Shown piece by piece: positions 1 to 9,031 of a stretch of 64,000 nucleotides of DNA. The notes under the pieces are model-generated. The model ran no database searches and was not told the DNA's origin. It saw only the letters and a program-made list of their open reading frames with translations. Source of the stretch: JAAZMI01 sp050948785 (lineage in GTDB: Bacteria; Bacillota; Dethiobacteria; DTU022; UBA8154); assembly GCA_050948785.1 (NCBI GenBank), contig JBMNEM010000008.1, forward strand, positions 186,001-250,000. Direction: 5' to 3'. Within the stretch, counting starts at the first letter, position 1. Every line of letters starts with the position of its first letter. Position numbers and translations under genes: made by a program.

Positions 1-319
1 TGCCTAGCAAAGCACCGTTGGCGAAGAGGCCCAGCAGCGGAGGAATACTCAGGAACACTCCGAGGAGCATCATCTGCAGGGACGCAAAAAAGTTATTTAA
101 AAACAGGATTGTTATTCCCTTCCATGGCGGACCCTCAAAGACCATCTCGGCCATTTTTTTTAACACCTCATACTGAGTTTCCGTGATGTTGTTCAGGAAC
201 ATTTCATTTTTAGAGGAAAATGCAGCGGTAGTCAGACCCAAAACGAAGAAAATAAGGGCTAAAATAATCCAATTTAAATTTTGGATAATAATTTGCTTTA
301 CTTTGGTTTTGATGAGCAT
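1..319 (-). CDS. spoIIM: SpoIIM-like (stage II sporulation protein M) family membrane protein, partial
   Basis: Reverse-strand reading from an ATG at 319 runs off the left edge of the window, leaving about 106 N-terminal residues. An AGGAGATCAC ribosome site precedes the ATG. The visible protein has a first membrane helix at about residues 14-30 (ILALIFFVLGL), a soluble loop and a second hydrophobic stretch (NNFFASLQMMLLGVFLSIPP) followed by a glycine-rich LFANGALLG segment, as in SpoIIM/YccS-like membrane proteins. In Bacillus SpoIIM works with SpoIID and SpoIIP in septal peptidoglycan dissolution during engulfment, but the family also has non-sporulation members. It is divergent from priA. 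The assignment rests on the pattern of an incomplete sequence. Confidence 0.7.
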   Translation of the reverse strand, partial: MLIKTKVKQIIIQNLNWIILALIFFVLGLTTAAFSSKNEMFLNNITETQYEVLKKMAEMVFEGPPWKGITILFLNNFFASLQMMLLGVFLSIPPLLGLFANGALLG

Positions 320-458
320 GTGATCTCCTTTTTTATTTTTTATTTGCTACAGTGCCTGTTTTTATGGTTACTTTTATTTTTTCATATGTAAACATTATAT
401 TATAATATCTTTAATAATGAAACAGCGGATAGCTTATATAATCATTGAGGTGTCTTGT

Positions 459-2711
459 GTGCAGGAAAAGTTATATGCCCAAGTGATTGTGGATCTGGTG
501 AGTAATGCCGTGGACAGGCCTTTTCAGTACCTTATTCCTTTACATTTGCGCTGCAAAGTAAAAGCGGGTTCACGGGTAACAGTTCCTTTCCGTTCGAAAA
601 CAGTGACAGCTTATGTGGTTGCTCTGGAAAAGGAAGCTGTGGTGGAAAACCCCCGGGAGATTTTAAGCCTTTCCGAGCCTCCTTTTACTTTACTACCGGA
701 ATTTGTGAGGCTAAGCTATTGGCTTTCCCGGCGTTTTTTCAGCCGTTGGATTGAGGCTATCTACCTTTGCTTGCCCCCGGCGGGAAGCAGGCTGAAGACC
801 AAGCATGTGGAGTATGTTTTTCCTTTGGTAACCTTAAACAGCTTACAGGAGGAAAGCATGAGGCTAAAGAAAAGAGCCCCGCGTCAATCCCTCCTCCTTG
901 AACATTTGGTTCTGGCCGGCGGCGAAGGCTTATCCTGGGCGGAATTAAGGGAAAAAACGGGGGCCCAGCGCGGCAGTTTGATCTCTTTGCAAGATAAAAA
1001 ATTATTAAAGATTAAAAAAATCCCTTACGGGAAGCTCCCCTTGAAAGAATCTTTGGCGCTGTCCGGGAGCAAAGCGGGCTTTCCTTTTTCCGTTCAGCAG
1101 GAGAGTGCCTGGAAGGAGATTGAGAAAAGTTTTTCCAACCCCCAAAAGCAGTTTTTAATCTATGGTGTCACGGGAAGCGGGAAAACAGAGCTTTATTTGC
1201 GTGCCGCCGGTGAAGCTTTAAAACGGGGGCGCAATGTTTTGTTCCTTGTCCCGGAAATTATGCTTACACCCCAGATCATTACCCATTTTAACAGGCTTTT
1301 TACGGGGCAGTTTGCCTTACTACATAGCAATCTTTCCCCCGGGGAAAGGTACAGGGAATGGAAGCGCATCGAAAGCGGCCAGGCACGTTTTGTGCTCGGT
1401 GCACGCTCAGCCGTTTTTGCCCCTTTAAAAAACATTGGGCTGATCGTCATGGATGAAGAGCATGAAAATACTTATAAACAGGATGATGCGCCGCGTTACC
1501 ATACCAGAGATGTGGCTAAATGGAGAGCTGCTTACCACGATGCTCTTTTGTTGATGGGGAGCGCCACTCCTTCACTGGAAACATATTTGGAAACCAAAAA
1601 ACAAAAGATCAAGCTTCTTCAATTGACGGAGAGGATCGGGGGCCGCCCCCTGCCAGACGTACAGTTGGTCGATATGCGCCGGGAATTCAAACAGAAAAAC
1701 AGGGGAATTTTCAGCCGCCCTCTGCTCCGGGCCATGGAAGAAACGCTTTCCCGCGGGGAGCAGCTGATTCTTTTTCTTAACCGCCGCGGTTTTGCCAGCT
1801 TTCAACTTTGCCGTCAATGTGGCTGGGTGATGCAGTGTCCATTTTGTGCGGTTTCTTTGACCTATCATTCCTCTCCGGATCATCTGCAGTGCCATTATTG
1901 TGGTTACAAGCGGGCCATCCCCCTGAGCTGTCCGAAGTGTAAAAGCCGGTATATCCGCAATTTTGGCCTGGGAACGCAGCGCGTGGAAAAGGAAGTAAAG
2001 GGCATCTTTCCGGAAATAGGGGTGATGCGCATGGACAGCGATACTGCCGGCAAAAAGGGAGCCTACGAGGAGATCTGGCACAGTTTTAAGGAAAAAAAAG
2101 CTTCTGTGTTGATCGGAACACAAATGATCGCCAAAGGTCTTGATTTTCCCAACGTGACTCTGGTGGGAGTGATTGCTGCCGATATTGCCCTGCACTTACC
2201 GGATTTTCGGGCCGGAGAGCGCACTTTTCAGTTATTAACCCAGGTGGCCGGACGGGCGGGGAGAGGGGATAAAGAAGGGCGGGTTATTATTCAAACTTAT
2301 ACACCCTGGCATTATAGTATTCAAGCCGCGGCCGCGCATGATTACATTAGATTTACGCAGGAGGAATTTAAGAGACGCAAGCTTCTTTTTTATCCCCCTT
2401 TTGCAGAAATAATTCTGATCAGCTGCAGTTCGCCTCGCGAACAGGAAGCCAGGCAGGCCGCGGAGGGGTTGAGGAAAAAGCTGGTCGATGCAGGCCTGCC
2501 GCTGGCCGGACAAGGGAAAGAGGAACTCCTGGGGCCTTCCCCGGCACCCCTCAACAGAATCAAGGGGCGTTTTCGTTATCATCTTTTGTATAAAGGGTTT
2601 AACCTGGGAAGATATCGTACCCATATCAGAGAAATCGTCTGGAATTTTACACGCGAAGTCAGGGAAGACACTTGGGTGACGGTAGATTTCAATCCTTTAA
2701 AGATGTTATAA
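459..2711 (+). CDS. priA: Primosomal protein N' (replication restart helicase PriA)
   Basis: PriA is the SF2 3'-5' DNA helicase that reloads the replisome at stalled forks. The sequence shows an N-terminal fork-binding domain, a Walker A GVTGSGKTE near residue 236, a DEEH box near residue 332, and a zinc-binding insertion with CRQCGWVMQCPFC and later CHYC and CPKC pairs at about residues 450-495, then helicase motifs V/VI (GTQMIAKGLDFP, QVAGRAGRG). About 750 residues is normal for Gram-positive PriA. An upstream in-frame ATG at 417 has no ribosome site and lies only 10 nt after a TATAAT at 401-406. The GTG at 459 has GAGG 8 nt upstream and gives the expected N-terminus VQEKLYAQVIVDL, so 459 is preferred. 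It heads the run priA-def-fmt. Confidence 0.95.
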   Translation: MQEKLYAQVIVDLVSNAVDRPFQYLIPLHLRCKVKAGSRVTVPFRSKTVTAYVVALEKEAVVENPREILSLSEPPFTLLPEFVRLSYWLSRRFFSRWIEAIYLCLPPAGSRLKTKHVEYVFPLVTLNSLQEESMRLKKRAPRQSLLLEHLVLAGGEGLSWAELREKTGAQRGSLISLQDKKLLKIKKIPYGKLPLKESLALSGSKAGFPFSVQQESAWKEIEKSFSNPQKQFLIYGVTGSGKTELYLRAAGEALKRGRNVLFLVPEIMLTPQIITHFNRLFTGQFALLHSNLSPGERYREWKRIESGQARFVLGARSAVFAPLKNIGLIVMDEEHENTYKQDDAPRYHTRDVAKWRAAYHDALLLMGSATPSLETYLETKKQKIKLLQLTERIGGRPLPDVQLVDMRREFKQKNRGIFSRPLLRAMEETLSRGEQLILFLNRRGFASFQLCRQCGWVMQCPFCAVSLTYHSSPDHLQCHYCGYKRAIPLSCPKCKSRYIRNFGLGTQRVEKEVKGIFPEIGVMRMDSDTAGKKGAYEEIWHSFKEKKASVLIGTQMIAKGLDFPNVTLVGVIAADIALHLPDFRAGERTFQLLTQVAGRAGRGDKEGRVIIQTYTPWHYSIQAAAAHDYIRFTQEEFKRRKLLFYPPFAEIILISCSSPREQEARQAAEGLRKKLVDAGLPLAGQGKEELLGPSPAPLNRIKGRFRYHLLYKGFNLGRYRTHIREIVWNFTREVREDTWVTVDFNPLKML

Positions 2712-2745
2712 TAAAAATGTACATATCTATGGGGGAGGCAGGTAG

Positions 2746-3240
2746 ATGGCTCTGAGAAAAATTCGCCGGAATGGCGATTCTGTATTAAAAAAGAAAACTA
2801 CCCCGATCACCAAGTTTTCCCCCCAATTGCACCGGCTGCTGGAAGATATGACGGAAACCATGTTTACGGCCGAAGGGGTCGGCCTGGCAGCCCCGCAGGT
2901 GGGTATTTCCAAAAGCATTATTGTTTTAAGAGATGACGACAAAGTTTTGGAGGTAATCAATCCTGAAATTATCAGCTCCACAGGCGAAATTATCGATCTG
3001 GAGGGCTGTTTGAGTTTTCCGGGGATTTATGGTGAAGTGGCGCGTTTTGAACGCATCAAGGTCAGCGGCTTTGACAGGTGGGGACAGGAAATGCTGCTTA
3101 CTGCTGAAGGGTTTCTTGCCAGGATTTTCCAGCATGAAATCGACCATCTCCACGGAATATTATTTGTCGATAGAGCCAGCAGGCTGCTTACACCGGAAGA
3201 AGTAAAAAATATCAGTAGACAAAATGGCGGTGCAGAATGA
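2746..3240 (+). CDS. def: Peptide deformylase
   Basis: This metalloenzyme removes the formyl group from N-formylmethionine of new proteins. All three family motifs are present: GVGLAAPQVG (motif 1), EGCLSFP with the metal-binding Cys near residue 88 (motif 2) and HEIDH near residue 130 (motif 3, two His ligands and catalytic Glu). At 164 residues it has the usual length. The ATG follows a GGGGGAGG ribosome site. It lies 34 nt after priA and just before fmt, whose product adds the formyl group that this enzyme removes. Confidence 0.96.
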   Translation: MALRKIRRNGDSVLKKKTTPITKFSPQLHRLLEDMTETMFTAEGVGLAAPQVGISKSIIVLRDDDKVLEVINPEIISSTGEIIDLEGCLSFPGIYGEVARFERIKVSGFDRWGQEMLLTAEGFLARIFQHEIDHLHGILFVDRASRLLTPEEVKNISRQNGGAE

Positions 3241-3332
3241 ACTTCTGCCAGGTGAAGAAAAATGGATCAAACTTTAAAAATCTCTAGCTTTATCCATATT
3301 CGGTGTTAAGTGAGCAAAAAAGGGTGATGTCA

Positions 3333-4286
3333 TTGGCGAGTTTAAAGCTTCTTTTTTTAGGAACAAGTTCTTTTGCTCTTCCTTCCCTGCAAGCATTGCA
3401 TGATACTTTTGACGTACTGGCAGTGGTTACCAGGCCCGATCGTCCGGCCGGCCGGGGAAAGAAAATGACCTCTTCACCTGTAAAAGAGGAATCCTTAAAA
3501 CACAAGCTGAAAATTTATCAACCGCAGAACAAAAAAGAACTGCAAGCCGTTCTGGAAGAGACCAATCCTCAGGTTTTGGTCAATGTAGCCTTCGGTATGT
3601 TTTTACCGGAGAGTGTGTTAAATTTTCCACCCCTTGGTTGCGTCAATCTGCACCCTTCACTTCTCCCGGCTTATCGCGGGGCGGCACCTATTCAGCGAAC
3701 CCTGATGAACGGTGAGGAGATAACGGGGGTTACGGTTTTATACATGACCCCCCGGATGGATGCCGGTGAGATTATTTTACAGGAAAAAGTGAAAATAAAG
3801 CCGGGGGAAAATTTTGGGTCGTTGCATGATCGCCTGGCGCAGTTTGGCGCTGAAAAATTACAGGAAGCCCTGGCCCTGATCGCCCGGGGGAAGGCCCCCC
3901 GCCGGCCCCAGAATGATGCGGCAGCCACTTATGCACCAGTTCTTACTAAAGAGGAGGAGAAAATTCGGTGGTCCAAGCCGGCCGGGGATATCTACAACCA
4001 GATACGTGCCCTGGCTCCCCTTCCCGGTGCGTATACGCTCTACCGTCAAAAACGGCTGAAGATCCGGGAAGCTTCCCTACTGAGTACAGCACAGGCAGGA
4101 CTGCCGGAGGAATTATTTTCCTTACCTCCGGGAACTGTATGTCAGGTAGATAAAGAATATTTTACTGTAACTACCGGTGAGCAGCTCCTGAAGGTCTTTG
4201 CGCTGCAGCCGGCGGGCAAAAGAAAAATGAGCACGGCGGATTTTTTAAAAGGTTATGAGCTGAAAGTAGGCGAGAAGCTTGGTTAA
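3333..4286 (+). CDS. fmt: Methionyl-tRNA formyltransferase
   Basis: The enzyme transfers a formyl group from 10-formyl-tetrahydrofolate to initiator Met-tRNA. The N-terminal Rossmann domain begins LKLLFLGTSSFALPSL. The formyltransferase signature VNLHPSLLPAYRGAAPIQR and the catalytic Asp region MDAGEI are intact, and a C-terminal OB-like domain follows. The frame is open from a GTG at 3303, but the family starts just before the LKLLFLGT strand. The TTG at 3333, preceded by AAAGGGTGATG, fits best (317 residues); the ATG at 3327 is the alternative. The stop overlaps the next gene by 8 nt, so the two are translationally coupled. Confidence 0.94.
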   Translation: MASLKLLFLGTSSFALPSLQALHDTFDVLAVVTRPDRPAGRGKKMTSSPVKEESLKHKLKIYQPQNKKELQAVLEETNPQVLVNVAFGMFLPESVLNFPPLGCVNLHPSLLPAYRGAAPIQRTLMNGEEITGVTVLYMTPRMDAGEIILQEKVKIKPGENFGSLHDRLAQFGAEKLQEALALIARGKAPRRPQNDAAATYAPVLTKEEEKIRWSKPAGDIYNQIRALAPLPGAYTLYRQKRLKIREASLLSTAQAGLPEELFSLPPGTVCQVDKEYFTVTTGEQLLKVFALQPAGKRKMSTADFLKGYELKVGEKLG

Positions 4287-5055
4287 AACCGCCTCACAGA
4301 AAAGAAAAACCCCCAAAAGAATTTTTTTGGGCTTGCTTCTGGCAGTGTCCCTGCTGTTGCTGGGCACAACATTTTACCTGATTATTTTTGTTCAGGATCC
4401 CCGGGTTTTTTTCTCGCGGGGTGTAGTTATGGGGATTACGGTCTCCGCTTTACTTTTTACCTTGCTCTTTTTATGCGGTTTATTGGCGATTGTTTTAACT
4501 GTTATGCAGAAACGCACTTTTCCGGGCCTGCGCTGGCTTATCGAAAAAACCTTGCTTTTACTTTATCCTTTTGTGCTGCAAATCGGGCGCTTCTTACATA
4601 TCACCCAGGAAAAAATTGAGCGATCTTTTATTGAAGTGAACAACCAAATGGCCATGGCCGGCGCCTCCCGGGCCAAAGTAAAGGCCAGCGAACTTTTACT
4701 GCTGTTTCCTCACTGTCTTCAGAATGACAAGTGCCGGTATAAAATTACACGCCAGGTTGAGAACTGTCACCGCTGCGGGAATTGCCAGATGGCTGAGATT
4801 CTCCGTATCTCCTCCGACAGGGGGCTGAGTGTAGAAGTGGTTACAGGAGGAACCTTGGCTCGCCAGGCCGTCCAAAAACATGAGCCGCGAGCGGTGATTG
4901 CAGTTGCTTGCGAAAGGGATCTTACCAGCGGCATGCTGGACAGTTTTCCCTTACCGGTTATCGGCATCATCAATGAAAGGCCACAGGGGCCCTGTTTCAA
5001 CACGCGCCTGGATTTAAAAACATTGGAGACGGCGATAGATTCATTGCTCAAGTAA
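4279..5055 (+). CDS. DUF116 domain membrane protein
   Basis: This is a 258-residue protein of the DUF116 family, with no established function. The N-terminal third has two membrane helices (about residues 17-37 and 50-75). The C-terminal soluble domain has the family's cysteine pattern: PHCLQNDKC, CHRCGNCQM and a further CERD. These cysteines suggest a metal or iron-sulfur site, which is inference. The start is TTG at 4279, inside the end of fmt. Its position between fmt and the zinc peptidase gene is common in clostridial genomes. Confidence 0.85.
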   Translation: MVKTASQKRKTPKRIFLGLLLAVSLLLLGTTFYLIIFVQDPRVFFSRGVVMGITVSALLFTLLFLCGLLAIVLTVMQKRTFPGLRWLIEKTLLLLYPFVLQIGRFLHITQEKIERSFIEVNNQMAMAGASRAKVKASELLLLFPHCLQNDKCRYKITRQVENCHRCGNCQMAEILRISSDRGLSVEVVTGGTLARQAVQKHEPRAVIAVACERDLTSGMLDSFPLPVIGIINERPQGPCFNTRLDLKTLETAIDSLLK

Positions 5056-5138
5056 AAGGGCATAAAAAAATTTGCTCCGGATACTCTGGGTGGGATTTGA
5101 TTAAATATATGGAGATTAAAGGAGGGCTGTCCAGAAAG

Positions 5139-5828
5139 ATGTGGTTTATAGATTCGGGTATGATCCTTTTTGTCCTGCCGGCGATGTTTTTTGCGATGTA
5201 TGCTCAAAACAAAGTTAGAAACACCTATGCACGCTACAGCAGGCTTTATTCCGCCAGCAGCTTAACCGGAGCGCAGGTAGCACGCCTGCTGTTGGATAAT
5301 GCCGGTTTGGAACAGGTTAAAGTTGTGCAGACGGAAGGCCAACTGACAGACCATTACGATCCGCGCACCAGGGTTGTACGTCTCTCTGCCTCGATCTACG
5401 GCAATAATTCCCTGGCGGCCTTGGGTATCGCTGCGCACGAGGTCGGTCATGCCCTGCAGCATGATGGCGACTACCTTCCTCTGGGCATTCGCAATTCCAT
5501 TGTTCCACTGGCTGGATTTGGTTCCAGGGCTGCTTTCCCGCTTTTTTTCATTGGGTTTATTTTCAGCAGCGGGGGCTTGGCTTTTTTCATGGATATCGGT
5601 ATTGCGCTTTTTCTTTTTGCGGTGATCTTCCAGGCGATTACCTTGCCTGTAGAGTTTAATGCCAGCAATAGGGCGATTTCCCTTTTGGAAAACGGCGGTT
5701 ATTTACATGGAGAGGAGCTATTGGGGGCAAAACAGGTTTTAAGTGCCGCTGCTTTAACTTATGTTGCAGCTATGGCTGTTGCCCTGGGCCAATTTCTCCG
5801 GCTGCTGATGTTAAGAAACAGAGAATAA
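5139..5828 (+). CDS. YugP-like zinc-dependent membrane metallopeptidase
   Basis: A neutral zinc metallopeptidase of the YugP family (Zn_peptidase_2). The active-site motif HEVGHALQH supplies two His ligands and the catalytic Glu, near residue 110. A first hydrophobic segment (GMILFVLPAMFFAMYAQ) is N-terminal and three more membrane segments follow the active site. The frame is open back to 5097, but ATG 5139 (MWFIDSG) matches the family N-terminus and has AGGAGGG upstream at a rather long spacing of about 13 nt. The substrate is unknown. It ends shortly before an intrinsic terminator at 5931-5955. Confidence 0.88.
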   Translation: MWFIDSGMILFVLPAMFFAMYAQNKVRNTYARYSRLYSASSLTGAQVARLLLDNAGLEQVKVVQTEGQLTDHYDPRTRVVRLSASIYGNNSLAALGIAAHEVGHALQHDGDYLPLGIRNSIVPLAGFGSRAAFPLFFIGFIFSSGGLAFFMDIGIALFLFAVIFQAITLPVEFNASNRAISLLENGGYLHGEELLGAKQVLSAAALTYVAAMAVALGQFLRLLMLRNRE

Positions 5829-5930
5829 GACAGGGGAAAAACGATAAGTAAGGGTATACTTTCCTGGACTGAATATCTGCAAAGGGTTCCCGGGAAAGGT
5901 TGGTTGGGGAATACAGAGACAGGTGGTTTC

Positions 5931-5955
5931 GCTGCTGTCAAGCAGCAGATTTTTT
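5931..5955 (+). terminator. Intrinsic terminator 17 nt upstream of the DUF6391 gene
   Basis: GCTGCT (5931-5936) pairs with AGCAGC (5941-5946) around a GTCA loop, and six T follow at 5950-5955. It ends the fmt-DUF116-peptidase transcript or acts as an attenuator for the next gene, since no promoter fits in the 17 nt before the next ATG. Confidence 0.7.
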
Positions 5956-5972
5956 ACTTCAAGTCTGGGAGA

Positions 5973-6623
5973 ATGGCTATGCTCATTGTTTTGTTGTTCA
6001 TTCTTTTTTGGCCTGTTGTTCTTTTCATCATCGTAAATTTGTTTTTTTTACCTTTTCAGTTTGCCATTTATTCTCTTTTCAACATTTTTACGATCCCCTA
6101 TCAACTGGTCAAAATTGCCTTTAATCAGCGGCTGAGGGCCAACCATGCCCTTGAACATGCTACGATCAATGTCATCGAGGAGCATTTTGGTTGTATGAAT
6201 ATAGCCGGACTGGGGCAGGAAAACGGCTTTATTATTCAGGGTCCCATTGATCCTTATACGGTGGAAGAAGCCGCCAGGGCCGGCCTGATGCGTTTGCAGA
6301 GAGGAGAAAAAGACCTGGCGATCCACCGGCGTTGCGGCACGAGTATGCTCGCGGCGAACCTCGTTTCTTCCATTTTGATTATCTACCTTTTATGGAAAAT
6401 TGGCTACTTCGGTATTTTTTATATTTTACTGGCCTTGGTGGTGGCGCAATTTTTGGGGCCACATTTAGGCCGTCTCTTCCAGAAGTATCTGACGACTTCC
6501 ACGAATGTGGGAGGCCTCGAAATCGTTGATGTAGAATTAAGCAGCGTATCTCAGGGGTTTTGGGGTTTCGGGCCTTTGCCGCGACGTTACTTTGTACGAA
6601 CGCGCCAACTGATTTCCTACTAA
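5973..6623 (+). CDS. DUF6391 family membrane protein
   Basis: A 216-residue protein resembling the DUF6391 family of Bacillota and cyanobacteria, with unknown function. A long hydrophobic N-terminus (about residues 1-45) is followed by the conserved block RANHALEHATINVI and a glycine-rich GLGQENGFIIQG segment, then two more membrane helices. The HALEHAT pattern (His-x3-His) could bind a metal, which is only inference. The frame is open from a TTG at 5904, but that start would place the 5931-5955 terminator inside the coding region. The ATG at 5973 with GGGAG just upstream is preferred. Confidence 0.75.
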   Translation: MAMLIVLLFILFWPVVLFIIVNLFFLPFQFAIYSLFNIFTIPYQLVKIAFNQRLRANHALEHATINVIEEHFGCMNIAGLGQENGFIIQGPIDPYTVEEAARAGLMRLQRGEKDLAIHRRCGTSMLAANLVSSILIIYLLWKIGYFGIFYILLALVVAQFLGPHLGRLFQKYLTTSTNVGGLEIVDVELSSVSQGFWGFGPLPRRYFVRTRQLISY

Positions 6624-6641
6624 CTAACAGGAGCTGAGTTC

Positions 6642-8024
6642 ATGCCTTTTTCCTCCAAGAAAGGTACCGGGCATCAAGGCGAAACCAATGCCAGGGAGGC
6701 GGCCTTGGTGATTCTCAAGGAAGTAGAAGAAAAAGAAGCTTATTTAAACCTTGTTTTAAACCGGGTTCTTTCCCGGCGTTCTTTTCCCCCCGCCGAAAGA
6801 TCTCTTTTAACCGAACTTGCTTATGGTGTTATCCAACACCTGCATACCCTGGACTGGGTTATCTCACTTTACTCTACCCGCTCTTTGGAAAAACTTACGC
6901 CCTGGATTCGCAATATTTTAAGAATGGGAACCTACCAACTGCTGTACCTGGAGCGCATTCCTGAAGCTGCTGCTGTAGATGAAGCCGTAAAGCTGGCCCA
7001 TCGCTATGGGCACAAGGGGGTTGCCGGGCTGGTCAATGCTGTTTTAAGGAAAATCAGCCGGTCCAAAGACAATCTGCCCTGGCCCTCCCGCGAACAGGAG
7101 CCCGCTCTTTATCTTTCTTTGCGCTATGCTTATCCTCTTTGGATGGTCCAGCGGTGGATAAAAAACCTTGGGGCTGAGGCTGCGGAAGCCCATTGTTCCG
7201 CCGGCAACCGGCGCCCGCCCCTGACCATCCGCACAAATACTTTACGTCTTTCCCGGGAGGAGCTGCAAAGGGTTTTGCAGGCAGAAGGAACGGGGTCCCG
7301 GGAATGCCGTTATGCGCCGGAGGGCCTGTATTTAAAGCTTGCCCATAGCCTGGTAGAGCTGAAAAGCTTTCAACAAGGCCTTTTCCAGGTACAAGGGGAG
7401 TCCTCCATGCTGGCTGCACCGCTTTTGAACCCGCAGCCGGGAGAGCTGGTTTTGGATCTCTGCAGCGCCCCGGGAGGAAAAACCATACATCTGGCTGCAC
7501 TGATGAAAAACCAGGGGCGCATTATCGCCGCCGATCTTTATCCACACCGGCTTAAATTGGTTCAGGCTGCTGCCGAGCGTCAGGGAATTCAAATCATCCA
7601 GACCGAAAATATTGACGGCCGCTCTCTGCCATCGGAATGGCAGGGTACTTTCCAGCGTGTTTTGCTCGATGTTCCTTGCTCGGGTCTTGGTGTAATCCGG
7701 CGCAAAGGTGATCTGAAATGGAGACGCCGGCCGGAAGATATTGCTTCTCTCTCGCAGCTGCAGATGCAGCTGTTGCGCTCAGCTTTTCAGGCACTGTGTT
7801 CCGGTGGGGTGCTCTTATATAGTGCCTGTACAACTGAGCCGGAGGAAACTACGGAAGTCATTAACAAATTTTTAGCGCAGGAACGTTTGGCGCAGCCGGT
7901 GATGCTTTCCCCTTTTTTGCCGCAGGAGTTGCATGCCGAAGAAAAAATTGCGGGGCAAATTTTTCTCTGGCCCGCCCAGCATAATCTGGACGGTTTTTTT
8001 CTGGCCCGTATTAGAAAAAAGTAA
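6642..8024 (+). CDS. rsmB: 16S rRNA (cytosine-967-C5) methyltransferase RsmB
   Basis: RsmB (Sun) methylates C967 of 16S rRNA. The N-terminal about 140 residues form a NusB-like RNA-binding domain (ARE AALVILKEV, LTELAYGVI). The methyltransferase domain has the SAM-binding motif LDLCSAPGGKT, the motif IV cysteine in DVPCSGLGVIRRKGD and the motif VI catalytic cysteine in YSACTTEPEE. Length 460 residues is normal. An AGGAGCTGAG ribosome site precedes the ATG. In related Bacillota rsmB is usually followed closely by rlmN and stp-prkC; here about 15 kb of accessory DNA intervenes and rlmN is not seen. Confidence 0.95.
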   Translation: MPFSSKKGTGHQGETNAREAALVILKEVEEKEAYLNLVLNRVLSRRSFPPAERSLLTELAYGVIQHLHTLDWVISLYSTRSLEKLTPWIRNILRMGTYQLLYLERIPEAAAVDEAVKLAHRYGHKGVAGLVNAVLRKISRSKDNLPWPSREQEPALYLSLRYAYPLWMVQRWIKNLGAEAAEAHCSAGNRRPPLTIRTNTLRLSREELQRVLQAEGTGSRECRYAPEGLYLKLAHSLVELKSFQQGLFQVQGESSMLAAPLLNPQPGELVLDLCSAPGGKTIHLAALMKNQGRIIAADLYPHRLKLVQAAAERQGIQIIQTENIDGRSLPSEWQGTFQRVLLDVPCSGLGVIRRKGDLKWRRRPEDIASLSQLQMQLLRSAFQALCSGGVLLYSACTTEPEETTEVINKFLAQERLAQPVMLSPFLPQELHAEEKIAGQIFLWPAQHNLDGFFLARIRKK

Positions 8025-8314
8025 AGGTGCACCTGGCTATCACCGTCATGCATGGTTAAATAAAATCAATTTAAAAAAGCAACGGATTTAATAATGATAT
8101 TGGCTATGATTTGACTTCTGGGGAAAACAGAAAGGTAAAATGGGTGGACGAAGATAGGTGGGTGTGATCAAAGATCCCATCTAATATTATTATTTTTATG
8201 ATCGGTTCAAATAAAATGATGAAACAAAAAAGTTTGTAAGAACGTCAATACTAATGAAAACGAATTAGGGAAGCGTAAAAGGCAGCTAATGAACTTCTGG
8301 CGGTGAGGAATATA

Positions 8315-9031
8315 ATGTTAAAGGTAGAAGGCTTAACCAAAAAATATAGAAATGTTGTTGCCGTAGACGGTATTAGTTTTAGCCTTAACCAAGGCGATAT
8401 TGTAGGACTTTTAGGGCCCAATGGGGCCGGTAAAAGTACCACAATTAAAACTATTGTTGGGCTATTACGTAAAAACGCCGGCAGCATTACTATTGGTAAT
8501 TATCCTAACACTTCCCGGGAAGCCAAGAAGAAGTTTACCTATGTACCGGAAGCGCCTGAGCTTTACGATATGTTGACAGTATGGGAGCATCTGCAGTTTA
8601 TTGCCTATGCCTATGATGTGGCAAATTTTGAGGTAAAAGCGGAACAACTGATAGAACGGTATGACCTGTGGGACAAAAAGGATAAACTAGCCAAGGAACT
8701 ATCTAAAGGCATGAAACAAAAGGTTTCTATTTGTTGCGGCTTGCTCCCTGGACCTGACTTATACCTTTTTGATGAACCGATGATTGGATTGGACCCTAAG
8801 TCGATCCGGGAAACTAAATTAATTTTTAAGGAGCTAAGTGAACAGCAAAAGACAGTTCTGGTCAGCACACACCTACTTGACAGTATTGAAAACCTCTGCG
8901 ACCGTGTTCTGGTGATGAAACAGGGAAAAATTATCGTAGATATGGCTATGGAAGAAATGAAGAGGAAACTTGGGAACAACGAGAGCGTATCCCTGGAGGA
9001 ACTGTTTCTAGAGGTGACTAAGGATGAATGA
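8315..9031 (+). CDS. ABC transporter ATP-binding protein
   Basis: An exporter-type ATPase of 238 residues. It has Walker A GPNGAGKST, a modified signature LSKGMKQKVSI, Walker B LYLFDEPMIGLDP and the H-loop region LVSTHLLDS. The ATG at 8315 has GGTGAGG upstream; a GTG at 8303 in the same frame is less likely. It overlaps the permease gene by 8 nt, so the two are coupled. The closest familiar class is the CcmA/NatA-type drug, peptide or ion exporters; the substrate is unknown. Confidence 0.9.
   Translation: MLKVEGLTKKYRNVVAVDGISFSLNQGDIVGLLGPNGAGKSTTIKTIVGLLRKNAGSITIGNYPNTSREAKKKFTYVPEAPELYDMLTVWEHLQFIAYAYDVANFEVKAEQLIERYDLWDKKDKLAKELSKGMKQKVSICCGLLPGPDLYLFDEPMIGLDPKSIRETKLIFKELSEQQKTVLVSTHLLDSIENLCDRVLVMKQGKIIVDMAMEEMKRKLGNNESVSLEELFLEVTKDE

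Noticed and set aside
417..458. ATG at 417 as the priA start
   Set aside because: It has no ribosome site, lies about 10 nt after the TATAAT, and would add 14 residues not seen in PriA. The GTG at 459 fits better.
1572..2195. A 207-codon reverse-strand ORF inside priA
   Set aside because: The composition is that of an antisense shadow, it has no ribosome site or family features, and it lies entirely within a clear housekeeping gene.
5829..5955. T-box-like leader before the DUF6391 gene (AGGTGGTTTCGC then a terminator)
   Set aside because: The match to the T-box consensus is poor, the leader is only about 127 nt, no specifier stem is clear, and the gene is not linked to amino acids.
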